Shown here: piece by piece, positions 17,369 through 25,164 of the stretch
How positions within the stretch are numbered: position 1 is the stretch's first letter
Layout of the letters: each line of letters begins with the position of its first letter
NCBI RefSeq assembly: GCF_900112165.1
Contig: NZ_FOKY01000001.1
Coordinates: 426,416 to 490,415, forward strand
DNA from: Brevinema andersonii
GTDB lineage: Bacteria > Spirochaetota > Brevinematia > Brevinematales > Brevinemataceae
DNA length: 64,000 nucleotides
Reading direction: 5' to 3'
Notes under the pieces: generated by a model
Told to the model about the DNA's origin: nothing
What the model saw: only the letters and a program-made list of their open reading frames with translations
Databases searched by the model: none
Program-made: the position numbers and the translations under genes

Positions 17369-17956
17369 CTAATCCTTAAAAATGGATAATCTCTGAAAAA
17401 ACATTGCTGCTAAAACGGCTGTTAATGTTGAGATCGAGGTGGCAATTATTGTAGGGCCAACAATTTCCGCTGGATTCGAAGAGTGTGCTGCTGCTCGGTA
17501 TGCAACTACACTTGATGAAATCAGGGTCACAGAGGATGTGTTGATTCCTAAGAACATAACCATAGAATTTGTTGCTTTATCTTTTTCTTTGTTGAGAGTC
17601 TGCAAATCTTGCATTGCTTTGATTCCAAGCGGTGTTGCTGCATTACCCAGCCCAAAAAAATTAGCTGCTAAGTTTGCTGTAATGCTTCCCATTGCCGGAT
17701 GATTGTCAGGAATTTCGGGAAATATTTTCTTTAGTAAAGGCTGGATTAATTTGCCAAGCCCGCTAATAATACCTGCTTCTTTAGCAATACGCATCAAACC
17801 TAACCATAATGCCATAGTACCTACCAATCCGATAGCAATTTCGACAGAAATTTTAGCGTACTCAATAGCTGCATCCGTAATGGCATTGATCGTCCCGTTT
17901 GCTATCGATACTGATATTCCTGTGATAATAAAAAATAACCAAATACCGTTAATCAT
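17369..17956 (-). CDS. spmA: Spore maturation protein A-like, nucleoside-recognition domain membrane protein
   Basis: 195 residues with several membrane helices. The segment VGTMALWLGLMRIAKEAG followed by LIQPLLKKIFPEIPDNHPA and NFFGLGNAATPLGIKAMQDL is the SpmA form of the domain, and it pairs with the SpmB homologue immediately downstream. Start ATG at 17956 is preceded by GGAGG. It lies 18 bases after rsfS in the operon. The function outside spore formers is unknown; its location next to a murein carboxypeptidase is consistent with an envelope role, but that is inference. Confidence 0.88.
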   Translation of the reverse strand: MINGIWLFFIITGISVSIANGTINAITDAAIEYAKISVEIAIGLVGTMALWLGLMRIAKEAGIISGLGKLIQPLLKKIFPEIPDNHPAMGSITANLAANFFGLGNAATPLGIKAMQDLQTLNKEKDKATNSMVMFLGINTSSVTLISSSVVAYRAAAHSSNPAEIVGPTIIATSISTLTAVLAAMFFQRLSIFKD

Positions 17957-17974
17957 TGATGCCTCCTGAAGGGT

Positions 17975-18430
17975 TTATAATTCATCCTCATTAAAGATAT
18001 CTAATGAATCCTTGAGTTTTCTGAGCTGTTTATGGGTTAGGGGAGCTGGAGACCCATCGTTAAGGTCTTCGCTTGAAAAATCAGGAATGTTCCTGATTTG
18101 TTTGATATTTGACATCAAGCTGTCGAGATCATAAAAATCACGTTTCTCTGGAACAAGAATATGTACTACTAAATCAGAAAAATCCATAGCTAACCAGCCT
18201 TCAGAGTAATCTTCGGTAGGGTTTTGAAGTTTGAAACCAGCTTGCTTTGCAATTTGTGAAAGGCTTCTTCGTGCTGCTTCCAGCTGAAGAAAATGATCAG
18301 CCGTTGCAATTACTACAACGTCAGTTAATGGACTAATCCCTTTAACATCGTAAATAATTATATCTGTCATTGTTAGACGTTCACATTCTTTTTTGAGTTG
18401 TTCACTTAGGACTTGAAGCTCCTGTGTCAT
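17975..18430 (-). CDS. rsfS: Ribosomal silencing factor RsfS
   Basis: 151 residues, slightly longer than the usual 105-120 because of a charged C-terminal tail. The core has DIIIYDVKGISPLTDVVVIA, then HFLQLEAARRSLS, and EGWLAMDFSDLVVHILVPEK, followed by YDLDSL, all standard for the RsfS/Iojap family. It binds ribosomal protein L14 and blocks joining of the subunits when nutrients are short. Its ATG overlaps the stop of the upstream lipoprotein gene by four bases (ATGA). The usual partner nadD is not adjacent. Confidence 0.93.
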   Translation of the reverse strand: MTQELQVLSEQLKKECERLTMTDIIIYDVKGISPLTDVVVIATADHFLQLEAARRSLSQIAKQAGFKLQNPTEDYSEGWLAMDFSDLVVHILVPEKRDFYDLDSLMSNIKQIRNIPDFSSEDLNDGSPAPLTHKQLRKLKDSLDIFNEDEL

Positions 18431-19257
18431 AGATCCACCCCAAAACGTGTGCTGATATTACTGAGTGTTCTTTCTCGTATATCAGGATCCATTTCTGGTA
18501 AAATAACGTTTTTAATAATTTCTAATAATTTTTCGTCGGAAATACTGAAAAATTGTGTACGTTCAATGATATTTTTCCATTCTAAGCTATCTTTTTCTGC
18601 TTGTTTTCGGGTTGGAACACGCCGTGATTTTTTATTTTTTTCAATAGAAGATAAATTTTGTATTGTTCGGTTGAAATCACCTGCCATAAAATCAGATAGT
18701 GCCCCATACTTTGCAAGAAATGCCAATAAATCGTAAACAACAGGAAAAACTATGGCTGGTAAAGATATTGTTCGGTAGTAATTAAGTATCTGTATATCGT
18801 TGAATCCGGTCATTCCATAATTTTTTTTCGCATCTTCGATAATTTTTATTATTTTTTTGTTGCTAGAGAAGGGATTATCTTTAAATTGTCTATTTTCTGC
18901 AAGAAAAATATCTAACTCATCAGGTGAAAGGTTTTTCATAAAATCATGGTAAGAAAATTTTGCAAGATCTTTCAAAAGTACGTGATAGTAGAAATGAGCT
19001 GTTTGAGTGCCGTCAAAACTCATAATAGCTTCGGCAATACGGAGTTCTCTCATTTTTTTTGCAAAAAAGGGATCAAGTTTTTCTTTGTTATCTATAATTG
19101 CACCGAGTTCATTTGTGTTGTTCGAAGCAAAAAGTTGGTCTTCTTCATCCGAAAGCAAAGTCATCCAAGGATTCATACGCTGCTGGAGTCGGTAAATTTC
19201 TCCTTGAATAGCGCAACCTGACGACAACAGTAGTAAAATTAAAAATTTTATTTTCAT
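18427..19257 (-). CDS. Hypothetical lipoprotein
   Basis: 276 residues. The start MKIKFLILLLLSSGCAIQGE is a lipoprotein signal peptide with Cys15 as the lipidation site. The rest is mostly helical and charged, with no recognised domain; a basic stretch KNKKSRRVPTRKQAEKD lies in the C-terminal third. It follows the lolA-like gene by 9 bases, fitting an envelope function, and may itself be a LolA cargo. Start ATG at 19257 is preceded by AGGA. The function is unknown. Confidence 0.75.
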   Translation of the reverse strand: MKIKFLILLLLSSGCAIQGEIYRLQQRMNPWMTLLSDEEDQLFASNNTNELGAIIDNKEKLDPFFAKKMRELRIAEAIMSFDGTQTAHFYYHVLLKDLAKFSYHDFMKNLSPDELDIFLAENRQFKDNPFSSNKKIIKIIEDAKKNYGMTGFNDIQILNYYRTISLPAIVFPVVYDLLAFLAKYGALSDFMAGDFNRTIQNLSSIEKNKKSRRVPTRKQAEKDSLEWKNIIERTQFFSISDEKLLEIIKNVILPEMDPDIRERTLSNISTRFGVDL

Positions 19258-19266
19258 AACGGTGTC

Positions 19267-19908
19267 CTAATTAAAAATATTATCGTAAATTTGCGAATCT
19301 TCGGTGGTCTCAACAAGAAAAAGTTTTTGGTCGTATTCCTGATTGAATTCATTATACGATATTGATAGTTCTGTTTTGATGCCGACACGTGATATTCCGC
19401 TAATCTGCCTAATAAGGCCGCTTTTTTCAGCGATAAGCTCGATACGCCGAAAGCTAGTAGTATTTTTTTTAGGTTCAAGAATGATTTTATAAGCCGGCAT
19501 CGAACCATACATGATTTCAAGACCGGTATCAGGAGCAGTTGGGGTGTATTGTGAGATCAAACGTTTAATGTTCCAGGCACCAAGAGGATTTGCGACTGTT
19601 TCCAGGGATTGCCGTCCAATAATGTCACCGTCAATAATCCATAAAAATCTGCTGTCTGAAATAATTTTTTGATTTTGGGGATCGTTTGCTGTCCCAAACT
19701 GCATTACTAATTTATCAGGTACTGCATAAATAATGGTTCCTGATTGGGTTCGATTGTTTTTTTTGTATACAAAACGTCCCGAGAAACTTTTGTATTTTGC
19801 CGAATGTTTGTCAATAATGTCAGCAACAGACGATGCGTTGAACACCGTGATACTCTGTCCGAAAGCCGGTTGTAAAAATAATAAGACGATCATCGGGAAA
19901 AAACGCAT
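19267..19908 (-). CDS. lolA: LolA-like outer-membrane lipoprotein carrier protein
   Basis: 213 residues. A signal peptide (MRFFPMIVLLFLQPAFGQS) precedes a LolA/LolB-fold beta-sheet domain: YKSFSGRFVYKK, SGTIIYAVPDKLVMQF, FLWIIDGDIIGRQ, YKIILEPK and FRRIELIAEKSGLI. The order matches LolA proteins (polar-lipid carrier, periplasmic). It should ferry lipoproteins across the periplasm to the outer membrane. I placed the start at the ATG at 19908, four bases after GGAGG; an upstream in-frame start is excluded because it lies in the promoter (19940-19968). It is first in a seven-gene operon running to 14713. Confidence 0.8.
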   Translation of the reverse strand: MRFFPMIVLLFLQPAFGQSITVFNASSVADIIDKHSAKYKSFSGRFVYKKNNRTQSGTIIYAVPDKLVMQFGTANDPQNQKIISDSRFLWIIDGDIIGRQSLETVANPLGAWNIKRLISQYTPTAPDTGLEIMYGSMPAYKIILEPKKNTTSFRRIELIAEKSGLIRQISGISRVGIKTELSISYNEFNQEYDQKLFLVETTEDSQIYDNIFN

Positions 19909-19939
19909 AAATCCTCCAGATTTTTTTATGAACTTGATT

Positions 19940-19968
19940 ATTATAAGTGAATTTTTTTTTAATCGCAA
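19940..19968 (-). promoter_or_regulatory. Promoter of the lolA-rsfS-spmAB-ldcA-M20 operon
   Basis: On the minus strand: -35 TTGCGA (19963-19968), 17-base spacer containing an A-run, -10 TATAAT (19940-19945). It is divergent from the recA promoter 42 bases away. Confidence 0.75.
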
Positions 19969-20002
19969 GTTTTAAATTATCAGAAATAGAGGTTTTCGTT
20001 TG

Positions 20003-20039
20003 AAGAATTCTTGCGCTATTTTGGAGAATCATGTATAAT
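20003..20039 (+). promoter_or_regulatory. recA promoter with an overlapping palindrome
   Basis: -35 TTGCGC (20011-20016), 17-base spacer, -10 TATAAT (20034-20039). The palindrome AAGAATTCTT (20003-20012) overlaps the first bases of the -35 box and could be an operator, for example for a damage-response repressor. It does not match the classical E. coli or Bacillus LexA box. Confidence 0.65.
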
Positions 20040-20061
20040 ATATTTAATTAAATAGGGGTAC

Positions 20062-21102
20062 ATGATGAGCGAAATGAAAGAACCAAAAATAAAAGAAACA
20101 GCAGTAGAAAACAATAGTGCAGATAAGAAAAAAGCTCTTGATGCAACTATAGGTCAGCTAGAAAAACAATATGGCAAAGGCGCAGTAATGCGTTTGGGTG
20201 CTCGTGAAATTGAAAAGGTTCCAGTGATTCCGACTGGCGCTTTAACATTGGATTTGGCATTGGGAGTTGGAGGGATTCCTTACGGACGTATTACAGAGAT
20301 CTACGGACCAGAGGCTTCAGGAAAAACTACCCTTACCCTGAGTATTATTGCGGAAGCTCAAGAACAAGGTTCGACATGTGCATTCATTGATGCTGAGCAT
20401 GCGCTTGATGCCGAGTATGCGAAAAATATCGGTGTTAATATTGATGATTTGTTAATTTCGCAACCTGATAACGGTGAACAGGCATTGGAGATTGCTGAAG
20501 CATTGGTCCGGAGCGGGGCGGTTGAGTTAATTGTGATTGATTCGGTTGCAGCACTGGTTCCAAAAAACGAAATTGAAGGCAATATGGGAGACTCAGTAAT
20601 GGGTATGCAAGCCCGTCTGATGAGCCAAGCACTCCGCAAGTTGACGCACATTGTGAGCAAAGCTAATTGTGCTATTATTTTTATCAATCAAATCCGTATG
20701 AAAATTGGCGTTATTTACGGAAGCCCAGAAACAACAACCGGCGGTATGGCATTGAAATTTTATTCATCGGTGAGAATTGAGGTCCGGCGTAAAGAGGCGC
20801 TCAAGCGTGGCGAAACAATTATCGGCAATCTCGTTTCTGTTAAAGTAATTAAGAATAAAATGGCTCCTCCTCATAAAACCGCTACCTTTGAAATTCGTTT
20901 TGGTGAGGGTATTTCTAGTGTGGCTTGTATTGTCGATGCGGCTTCGGAATTGGGTGTTATCGAGCGGAAAGGTTCTTGGTATTATCAGGGTGAAGAGCGT
21001 ATTGCGCAAGGCCGTGATAGTGTTATTCAGGCTTTAGAATCAGATCCAGAAAAACTCCAAAAAATTGATCTTTTAGTGCGGGAAAAGCTTGCAAATCAAT
21101 AA
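20062..21102 (+). CDS. recA: Recombinase A
   Basis: 346 residues. After a ~20-residue charged leader come [14 protein letters not shown], Walker [11 protein letters not shown] (about 82-91; most RecA have GPESSGKTT), [13 protein letters not shown], Walker [11 protein letters not shown], loop L2 [20 protein letters not shown] and [12 protein letters not shown]. It forms the ATP-dependent filament for homologous recombination and co-protease activity. The start is the first of two consecutive ATG codons at 20062 behind AGGGG. The conserved core is intact with no intein or frameshift. argJ starts 13 bases downstream and is likely cotranscribed. Confidence 0.98.
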   Translation: MMSEMKEPKIKETAVENNSADKKKALDATIGQLEKQYGKGAVMRLGAREIEKVPVIPTGALTLDLALGVGGIPYGRITEIYGPEASGKTTLTLSIIAEAQEQGSTCAFIDAEHALDAEYAKNIGVNIDDLLISQPDNGEQALEIAEALVRSGAVELIVIDSVAALVPKNEIEGNMGDSVMGMQARLMSQALRKLTHIVSKANCAIIFINQIRMKIGVIYGSPETTTGGMALKFYSSVRIEVRRKEALKRGETIIGNLVSVKVIKNKMAPPHKTATFEIRFGEGISSVACIVDAASELGVIERKGSWYYQGEERIAQGRDSVIQALESDPEKLQKIDLLVREKLANQ

Positions 21103-21115
21103 CAAGGAAGCTATC

Positions 21116-22342
21116 ATGCCAGAAATATGTTATCTTGAAGAAGGTGTGCTATCACCAATAGGATTTCGAGCGACGGGTGTATCATGTGGCTTGAAAGTCG
21201 GAGGATTTAAAGATATATCACTGTTAATCAGTGAAACTGCTTGCAATGCTGCTATGGCGTTTACATCTAGCCGCATTCAGGGTGCGCATATTGCTGTTGA
21301 TAAAGAACGTTTCGGTAATAAGATTCGGGCTATTCTGGTGAACAGCGGTAATGCCAATTGCCTTACTGGGCAGGAAGGTGTAAATAATGCATATGAAATG
21401 TTGAAAATCGCGGAGGAAGTATTGGGTATTGCTTCGGGCCAGTGTTTACTAGCTTCTACAGGCGCTATAGGCTTGCCTCTTAATATGACTCGCATTCGCT
21501 ATGGGATCGAACGTTTAGGAGCAATCATCGGATCTGAGAACAATATCCGTAATTTTTGTTCTGGCATTATGACTACTGATACCCGTCAGAAAAATATTGC
21601 CTGTGAGTTTGATTTAGACGGAGTAAAAGTGCGGATCGGAGCGACGGCTAAAGGAGCCAACATGATCAAACCCGACCTTAAAACAATGCATGCAACGCTG
21701 CTCTGTTTTATAACGACAGATATTTCTATTTCTAAAGAACTTTTAAGTCATGCGTTGTCCGAGAGCTTACCTGGATCGCTGAACAGAATTTGTATCGATA
21801 ATGATCTTAGTCCAAATGATAGTGTTTTCTTGTTAGCAAATGGCATGGCAGAAAACAAACCTATTATTTCTGATCAGGATCCTCGATATGATAAATTTTT
21901 GAGTGTTCTTAAAACAATTTTAGTCGAACTTGGTAAGGTGTTGATAAAAAATGGCTTGGGTGTGACAAAAATGATTCATCTTCAAGTACAAGGAGCTGCT
22001 GATTCGAACCAGGCAGAAAAATTAGTGCGTGCTATTGCTGAATCTTATCAATTCAAGGCTGCAGTTTTTGGTCAGCATTCAGGATGGCAGAAAATTTTAA
22101 CAATAATTTCTTATAGTGGCGTCGATTTTGATCTTAATAGTGTTGAAATAAAATTAAATGATTTGGTTCTTTTTAATCAGGGTAAAGATAATTCAGCAGC
22201 TATTTCTTCCGCACATGCTGAAATGGTACCTATGGAATGCACAATTATTGTCAATTTAAATCAAGGAACTGCCGACAGTTTTTTGTGGACATCTGATTTG
22301 TCTTTTGACTATCTGAAAATCAATTCGCATTTTCCTGAGTAA
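21116..22342 (+). CDS. argJ: Bifunctional glutamate N-acetyltransferase / amino-acid acetyltransferase
   Basis: 408 residues, normal for ArgJ. Recognisable parts: the N-terminal GFRATGVSCGLK, LVNSGNANCLTG, ASTGAIGLPL, then IGATAKGANMIKPDLK with the self-cleavage region HATLLCF, whose Thr aligns with the nucleophile of the usual ATMLAF, then DNDLSPNDSVFLLANG and VFGQHSGWQKI (active-site region). ArgJ moves the acetyl group between ornithine and glutamate in the arginine pathway. The start ATG at 21116 is preceded by AAGGAAG. No other arginine gene is nearby. Its stop is immediately followed, with no gap, by the stop of the convergent gene. Confidence 0.93.
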   Translation: MPEICYLEEGVLSPIGFRATGVSCGLKVGGFKDISLLISETACNAAMAFTSSRIQGAHIAVDKERFGNKIRAILVNSGNANCLTGQEGVNNAYEMLKIAEEVLGIASGQCLLASTGAIGLPLNMTRIRYGIERLGAIIGSENNIRNFCSGIMTTDTRQKNIACEFDLDGVKVRIGATAKGANMIKPDLKTMHATLLCFITTDISISKELLSHALSESLPGSLNRICIDNDLSPNDSVFLLANGMAENKPIISDQDPRYDKFLSVLKTILVELGKVLIKNGLGVTKMIHLQVQGAADSNQAEKLVRAIAESYQFKAAVFGQHSGWQKILTIISYSGVDFDLNSVEIKLNDLVLFNQGKDNSAAISSAHAEMVPMECTIIVNLNQGTADSFLWTSDLSFDYLKINSHFPE

Positions 22343-22807
22343 TCAGCGTGGTGATGTCACTTTTGGTCCGCGTTGCGGCCGAGAAATTTGGCCAGGCAGC
22401 AAAATACTGTTGCGTTTATATAATTGTGATTGTTTAGTAAATCCCGGATCAGAAGCCAATTCAAGGGCATTATCTAAAGGCATACGCACATATGCTCCTA
22501 AAATTTCCTTACTTTCTGGAGAGAAAAGCGTTAAGTAAGGCACATTATCGCGTAACGACAGCGCATATTTTAATTCATAAGATGTATTTTGAAAATATTC
22601 TTGTTCTTTTGCAACGATATTCAACGTCACATTCTGACCATCTCTGAAAATAAGCCGTTGTTCTGTAGCGATGTTTTTATCCTGAGCGAAAGAATCTGTT
22701 GTTATGTAAAAGTAAGACCAAGCTCCAATCAAGACTGCATGAGTGACTTGCTCTTGGGCATGCATTTGCGCAGAAAACAGAAAAAATAAATAGATTAAAT
22801 GTTTCAT
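22343..22807 (-). CDS. Small exported protein, paralogue A of a three-member family
   Basis: 154 residues: a signal peptide (MKHLIYLFFLFSAQMHAQ) and a beta-rich domain that aligns by eye with the two neighbouring genes. Shared order: GAWSYFY (GxWxRxY in the others), LIFRDG, YALSLRDNVPYLTLFSP (FxVFYGP in paralogue C), GAYVRM (QGFYIRM in paralogue C) and a final repeat of an aromatic before arginine (LYKRN). The function is unknown; the domain size and pattern recall lipocalin-like or cell-surface beta proteins, but this is only resemblance. Its ATG overlaps the upstream gene's stop (ATGA). The C-terminus is Arg- and Pro-rich. Confidence 0.7.
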   Translation of the reverse strand: MKHLIYLFFLFSAQMHAQEQVTHAVLIGAWSYFYITTDSFAQDKNIATEQRLIFRDGQNVTLNIVAKEQEYFQNTSYELKYALSLRDNVPYLTLFSPESKEILGAYVRMPLDNALELASDPGFTKQSQLYKRNSILLPGQISRPQRGPKVTSPR

Positions 22808-23655
22808 TTAGCCCTCTTTTTTTGAGTTTTGGTTTCAGGAGTGGGTTCAGATGTGACAGTAGGTGTTTCTGCTAGATTGGGAAGCTTTTGCGGTTGGTAG
22901 CGCCAATAAATGCTTTGATCGCGTGGAAATGTTGGATTTTTGGACATTTCCATAAAGCCTTGTTCGCTGATAATCCTCACAAAAAATCCTTGTTCTTCAC
23001 GCACTTTTTGATTGTAAGGATCCTGTCCATCGTAGTAAAATACAAAAAACATGTGGTTCATTAAATTAAAGTATGCTAATTTAAGAAGCCGTTGTGACTT
23101 AGAGCGTACGGAAGAACTCGTCTTTACATCTTGGAGCCATATAACATCAGCATTAGTGCTGATAATAATCATTTCTTCGTTAACGGAAGGTATATTGAAA
23201 ACAGATGTATTCTGTGAGTAAAATCGCCACCAAATCCCTACTGCTGTTTCCGGCGGTAAAAATTGAACATTGCCGATATAAGTTTCATCTTTGGGAGCAA
23301 AATTATTCATAATATCTTGGAGAGACATATCGGGAGCAATTATAGAGGACATGGAATTAATATGAGGCAGTGTTTCTGGTGAGGGTGGGGTAGAAGGAAA
23401 TGGTTGTGGAAAAACATCAAGAGTAAAATTATTAAGATCGATAGGTTCACTAGGATCGGAGGAAGGAAGTGTTGGTTCTGTTTCTTCTATGGGTGCCAGC
23501 ATGGGATCAGACTGTATATCTACGGGATTTTCTTGATAATCACTGTAATTTCCGTAAGCATAATCGTAATCTGCAGCATTCTCGTAGCCGTAATCTTGTG
23601 CATATAAAGAGGTTATAGAAACCAAGCTGAAAAGGAAACAACACAAATTTCTCAT
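22804..23655 (-). CDS. Exported protein, paralogue B with a low-complexity N-terminal region
   Basis: 283 residues. After the signal peptide (MRNLCCFLFSLVSITSLYAQ) comes a Tyr/Asp/Ala/Glu-rich stretch and then a Pro/Ser/Glu-rich linker to about residue 130. The C-terminal ~130 residues match the paralogue domain: AVGIWWRFYS, LLKLAYFNLM, FFVFYYDGQDPYNQ, EEQGFFVRI, MEMSKNPTF and a final SIYWRYQP. Start ATG at 23655 is 7 bases after AAGAGG. A candidate promoter (TTGTTA 23698-23703, 16 bases, TATAAT 23676-23681) lies upstream on the minus strand. It forms an operon with paralogue A. The function is unknown. Confidence 0.7.
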   Translation of the reverse strand: MRNLCCFLFSLVSITSLYAQDYGYENAADYDYAYGNYSDYQENPVDIQSDPMLAPIEETEPTLPSSDPSEPIDLNNFTLDVFPQPFPSTPPSPETLPHINSMSSIIAPDMSLQDIMNNFAPKDETYIGNVQFLPPETAVGIWWRFYSQNTSVFNIPSVNEEMIIISTNADVIWLQDVKTSSSVRSKSQRLLKLAYFNLMNHMFFVFYYDGQDPYNQKVREEQGFFVRIISEQGFMEMSKNPTFPRDQSIYWRYQPQKLPNLAETPTVTSEPTPETKTQKKRAK

Positions 23656-23809
23656 GGAAAAACCTCTTAACAAAAATTATACTTATCAAATATATTTTAA
23701 CAATAAACAATTTTTTTTGCAAGGATATCAAGAAATTATTTCTTAAGAAAAATCAAATTCTTAGAATATGATACTTGTCGGGATATTGAAAAATCGTCAT
23801 GATTTAAAT

Positions 23810-23838
23810 TTGACAGAAAAGACATACTGTCATTAACT
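23810..23838 (+). promoter_or_regulatory. Candidate regulated promoter of paralogue C
   Basis: A perfect -35 TTGACA (23810-23815) with a weak -10 (TTAACT, 23833-23838). The inverted repeat TGACAG (23811-23816) N10 CTGTCA (23827-23832) overlaps the -35 and spacer, which suggests an operator for a dimeric regulator. The weak -10 makes an activated or repressed promoter plausible. Confidence 0.45.
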
Positions 23839-23872
23839 TTGATTTATCAAGTATAGAAAAGGAGAGTGAGTA

Positions 23873-24403
23873 ATGAAACAATTATTGCTGCTTTTATTAG
23901 GATTAGGAATTGTGGGTTCTGGATTCGGATTGGAACCTAAAGATTTAATGGGGACGTGGTACCGAACATATGGGATTTATCGACCTTGGACCGACGAAAA
24001 TCAAGGAACATTATCGTACTACGAAGAAGATTTGATGTTTGATGATACTAATACTGTGTTCATTTACGATGGGATTTCGAAAGATATCAAAGGCAAAAGT
24101 ATGTATACAATCTTGAAAAGAGAAGGAGAAGATTTTCTAGTATTCTACGGACCGAAACAAAACCCTACCAATGAGGATGTTCAGAAAAAACAAGGTTTTT
24201 ATATTCGTATGAACAATGATAGCAAAGGTGCGCCAGAACTGCACTTGGTGACGGTAAAAGAGCACTTTAAAACACTCAACAGCAAAAATAAAAACAAGAA
24301 AAATAAGAAGAAAATTGAAGGCATGGTTTATCATAGAATGCCAGCCGAAATTATTACGACGGTGGATTTTATTATTCCTACTTCTGATCGGGAACTATAT
24401 TAA
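23873..24403 (+). CDS. Small exported protein, paralogue C
   Basis: 176 residues: signal peptide MKQLLLLLLGLGIVGSGFG, then LMGTWYRTYG, EDLMFDD, YTILKREGEDFLVFYGPKQ, NPTNEDVQKKQGFYIRM, ELHLVTVKEHF, a lysine/asparagine-rich insert (KNKNKKNKKK) and GMVYHRMP. The order of motifs is the same as in the two convergently placed genes on the other strand, so the three are diverged duplicates. The function is unknown; it is probably periplasmic or surface exposed. ATG at 23873 follows GGAGAG. A strong hairpin follows the gene. Confidence 0.7.
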   Translation: MKQLLLLLLGLGIVGSGFGLEPKDLMGTWYRTYGIYRPWTDENQGTLSYYEEDLMFDDTNTVFIYDGISKDIKGKSMYTILKREGEDFLVFYGPKQNPTNEDVQKKQGFYIRMNNDSKGAPELHLVTVKEHFKTLNSKNKNKKNKKKIEGMVYHRMPAEIITTVDFIIPTSDRELY

Positions 24404-24415
24404 ATTCTCTAGGCC

Positions 24416-24449
24416 CAAAGTACCCCCAACATTTGTTGGGGGTACTTTG
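24416..24449. terminator. 16-bp perfect hairpin after paralogue C
   Basis: Positions 24416-24431 pair perfectly with 24434-24449 with only two unpaired bases between them, and the stem contains CCCCC/GGGGG. There is no T-run directly after the stem on either strand, although the stem itself ends in AAAG/CTTT. It may act as a bidirectional transcription barrier or mRNA 3'-end protector, or be a dispersed palindromic repeat. Confidence 0.6.
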
Positions 24450-24455
24450 CATAAT

Positions 24456-24485
24456 TTGGACAAAAAATTTAAGATATGTTATTAT
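24456..24485 (+). promoter_or_regulatory. Promoter directly abutting the cmk start codon
   Basis: -35 TTGGAC (24456-24461), 18-base spacer, extended -10 TGtTATTAT (-10 hexamer at 24480-24485). The expected transcription start is at about 24492, the A of the cmk ATG, giving a leaderless message. No Shine-Dalgarno is visible. Confidence 0.5.
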
Positions 24486-24491
24486 TATTTT

Positions 24492-25148
24492 ATGATAATA
24501 ACAATTGATGGACCTGCAGGAGCAGGTAAAAGTTCTATATCGAAAAAAGTAGCGCAAGAGTTGGGATTTATGGTGTTAGACACGGGTGCGATGTATCGTT
24601 GTGTTGCTTATTTTATGGACAAACAAAATCTCACATTGGAAGAGCTTTTGAATCATGATATGTTGTCCGATTTTACTGTTGAATTTTGGGATGGAAAAGT
24701 GTTTCTTAACGGAGAAAATGTCAGTAGTTTGATTCGCACTCCTGAAATCGACAAACGTGCTTCCGAAGTCAGTCAAAATGCTTATGTGCGTTCGGTGATG
24801 CAAGATTTACAAAGGCTTATTGCGCGTGGCACTAATATCGTAGCCGAAGGACGTGATATGGGTTCTGCTGTATTTCCGGATGCGGAACTTAAAATTTATC
24901 TTGATGCTTCACCTGAAATCAGAGCTGAACGTCGTCGTATGCAGTTGCTCCAGCGAGGTATTACAGTAGATAAGGATCAATTGCTTCAGAAAATGATCTG
25001 CCGTGATTATGATGATTCAAATCGCGCGATTAGCCCTTTGTGTGTGCCTAAAAATGCTATTGTCATCAACACAGATCATATATTTCCTAGCGAAGTTCTT
25101 GATAAAATTGTTAGTCTGGCAAAAAAATTAATACGTTCAGAATTATAA
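24492..25148 (+). CDS. cmk: Cytidylate kinase
   Basis: 218 residues. The P-loop IDGPAGAGKSSISKKVA opens the protein, followed by LDTGAMYRCVAYF (nucleotide-binding pocket), EGRDMGSAVFPDAELKIYLD and ERRRMQLLQRG (lid), all standard for bacterial CMP kinase. It phosphorylates CMP and dCMP for nucleotide recycling. I chose the ATG at 24492 because the P-loop begins within the first ten residues, as in homologues; an in-frame upstream extension would run through the hairpin. There is no ribosome-binding site and a promoter abuts the start, so the message may be leaderless. Confidence 0.95.
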   Translation: MIITIDGPAGAGKSSISKKVAQELGFMVLDTGAMYRCVAYFMDKQNLTLEELLNHDMLSDFTVEFWDGKVFLNGENVSSLIRTPEIDKRASEVSQNAYVRSVMQDLQRLIARGTNIVAEGRDMGSAVFPDAELKIYLDASPEIRAERRRMQLLQRGITVDKDQLLQKMICRDYDDSNRAISPLCVPKNAIVINTDHIFPSEVLDKIVSLAKKLIRSEL

Positions 25149-25164
25149 TTTATGGAGGATTTCA

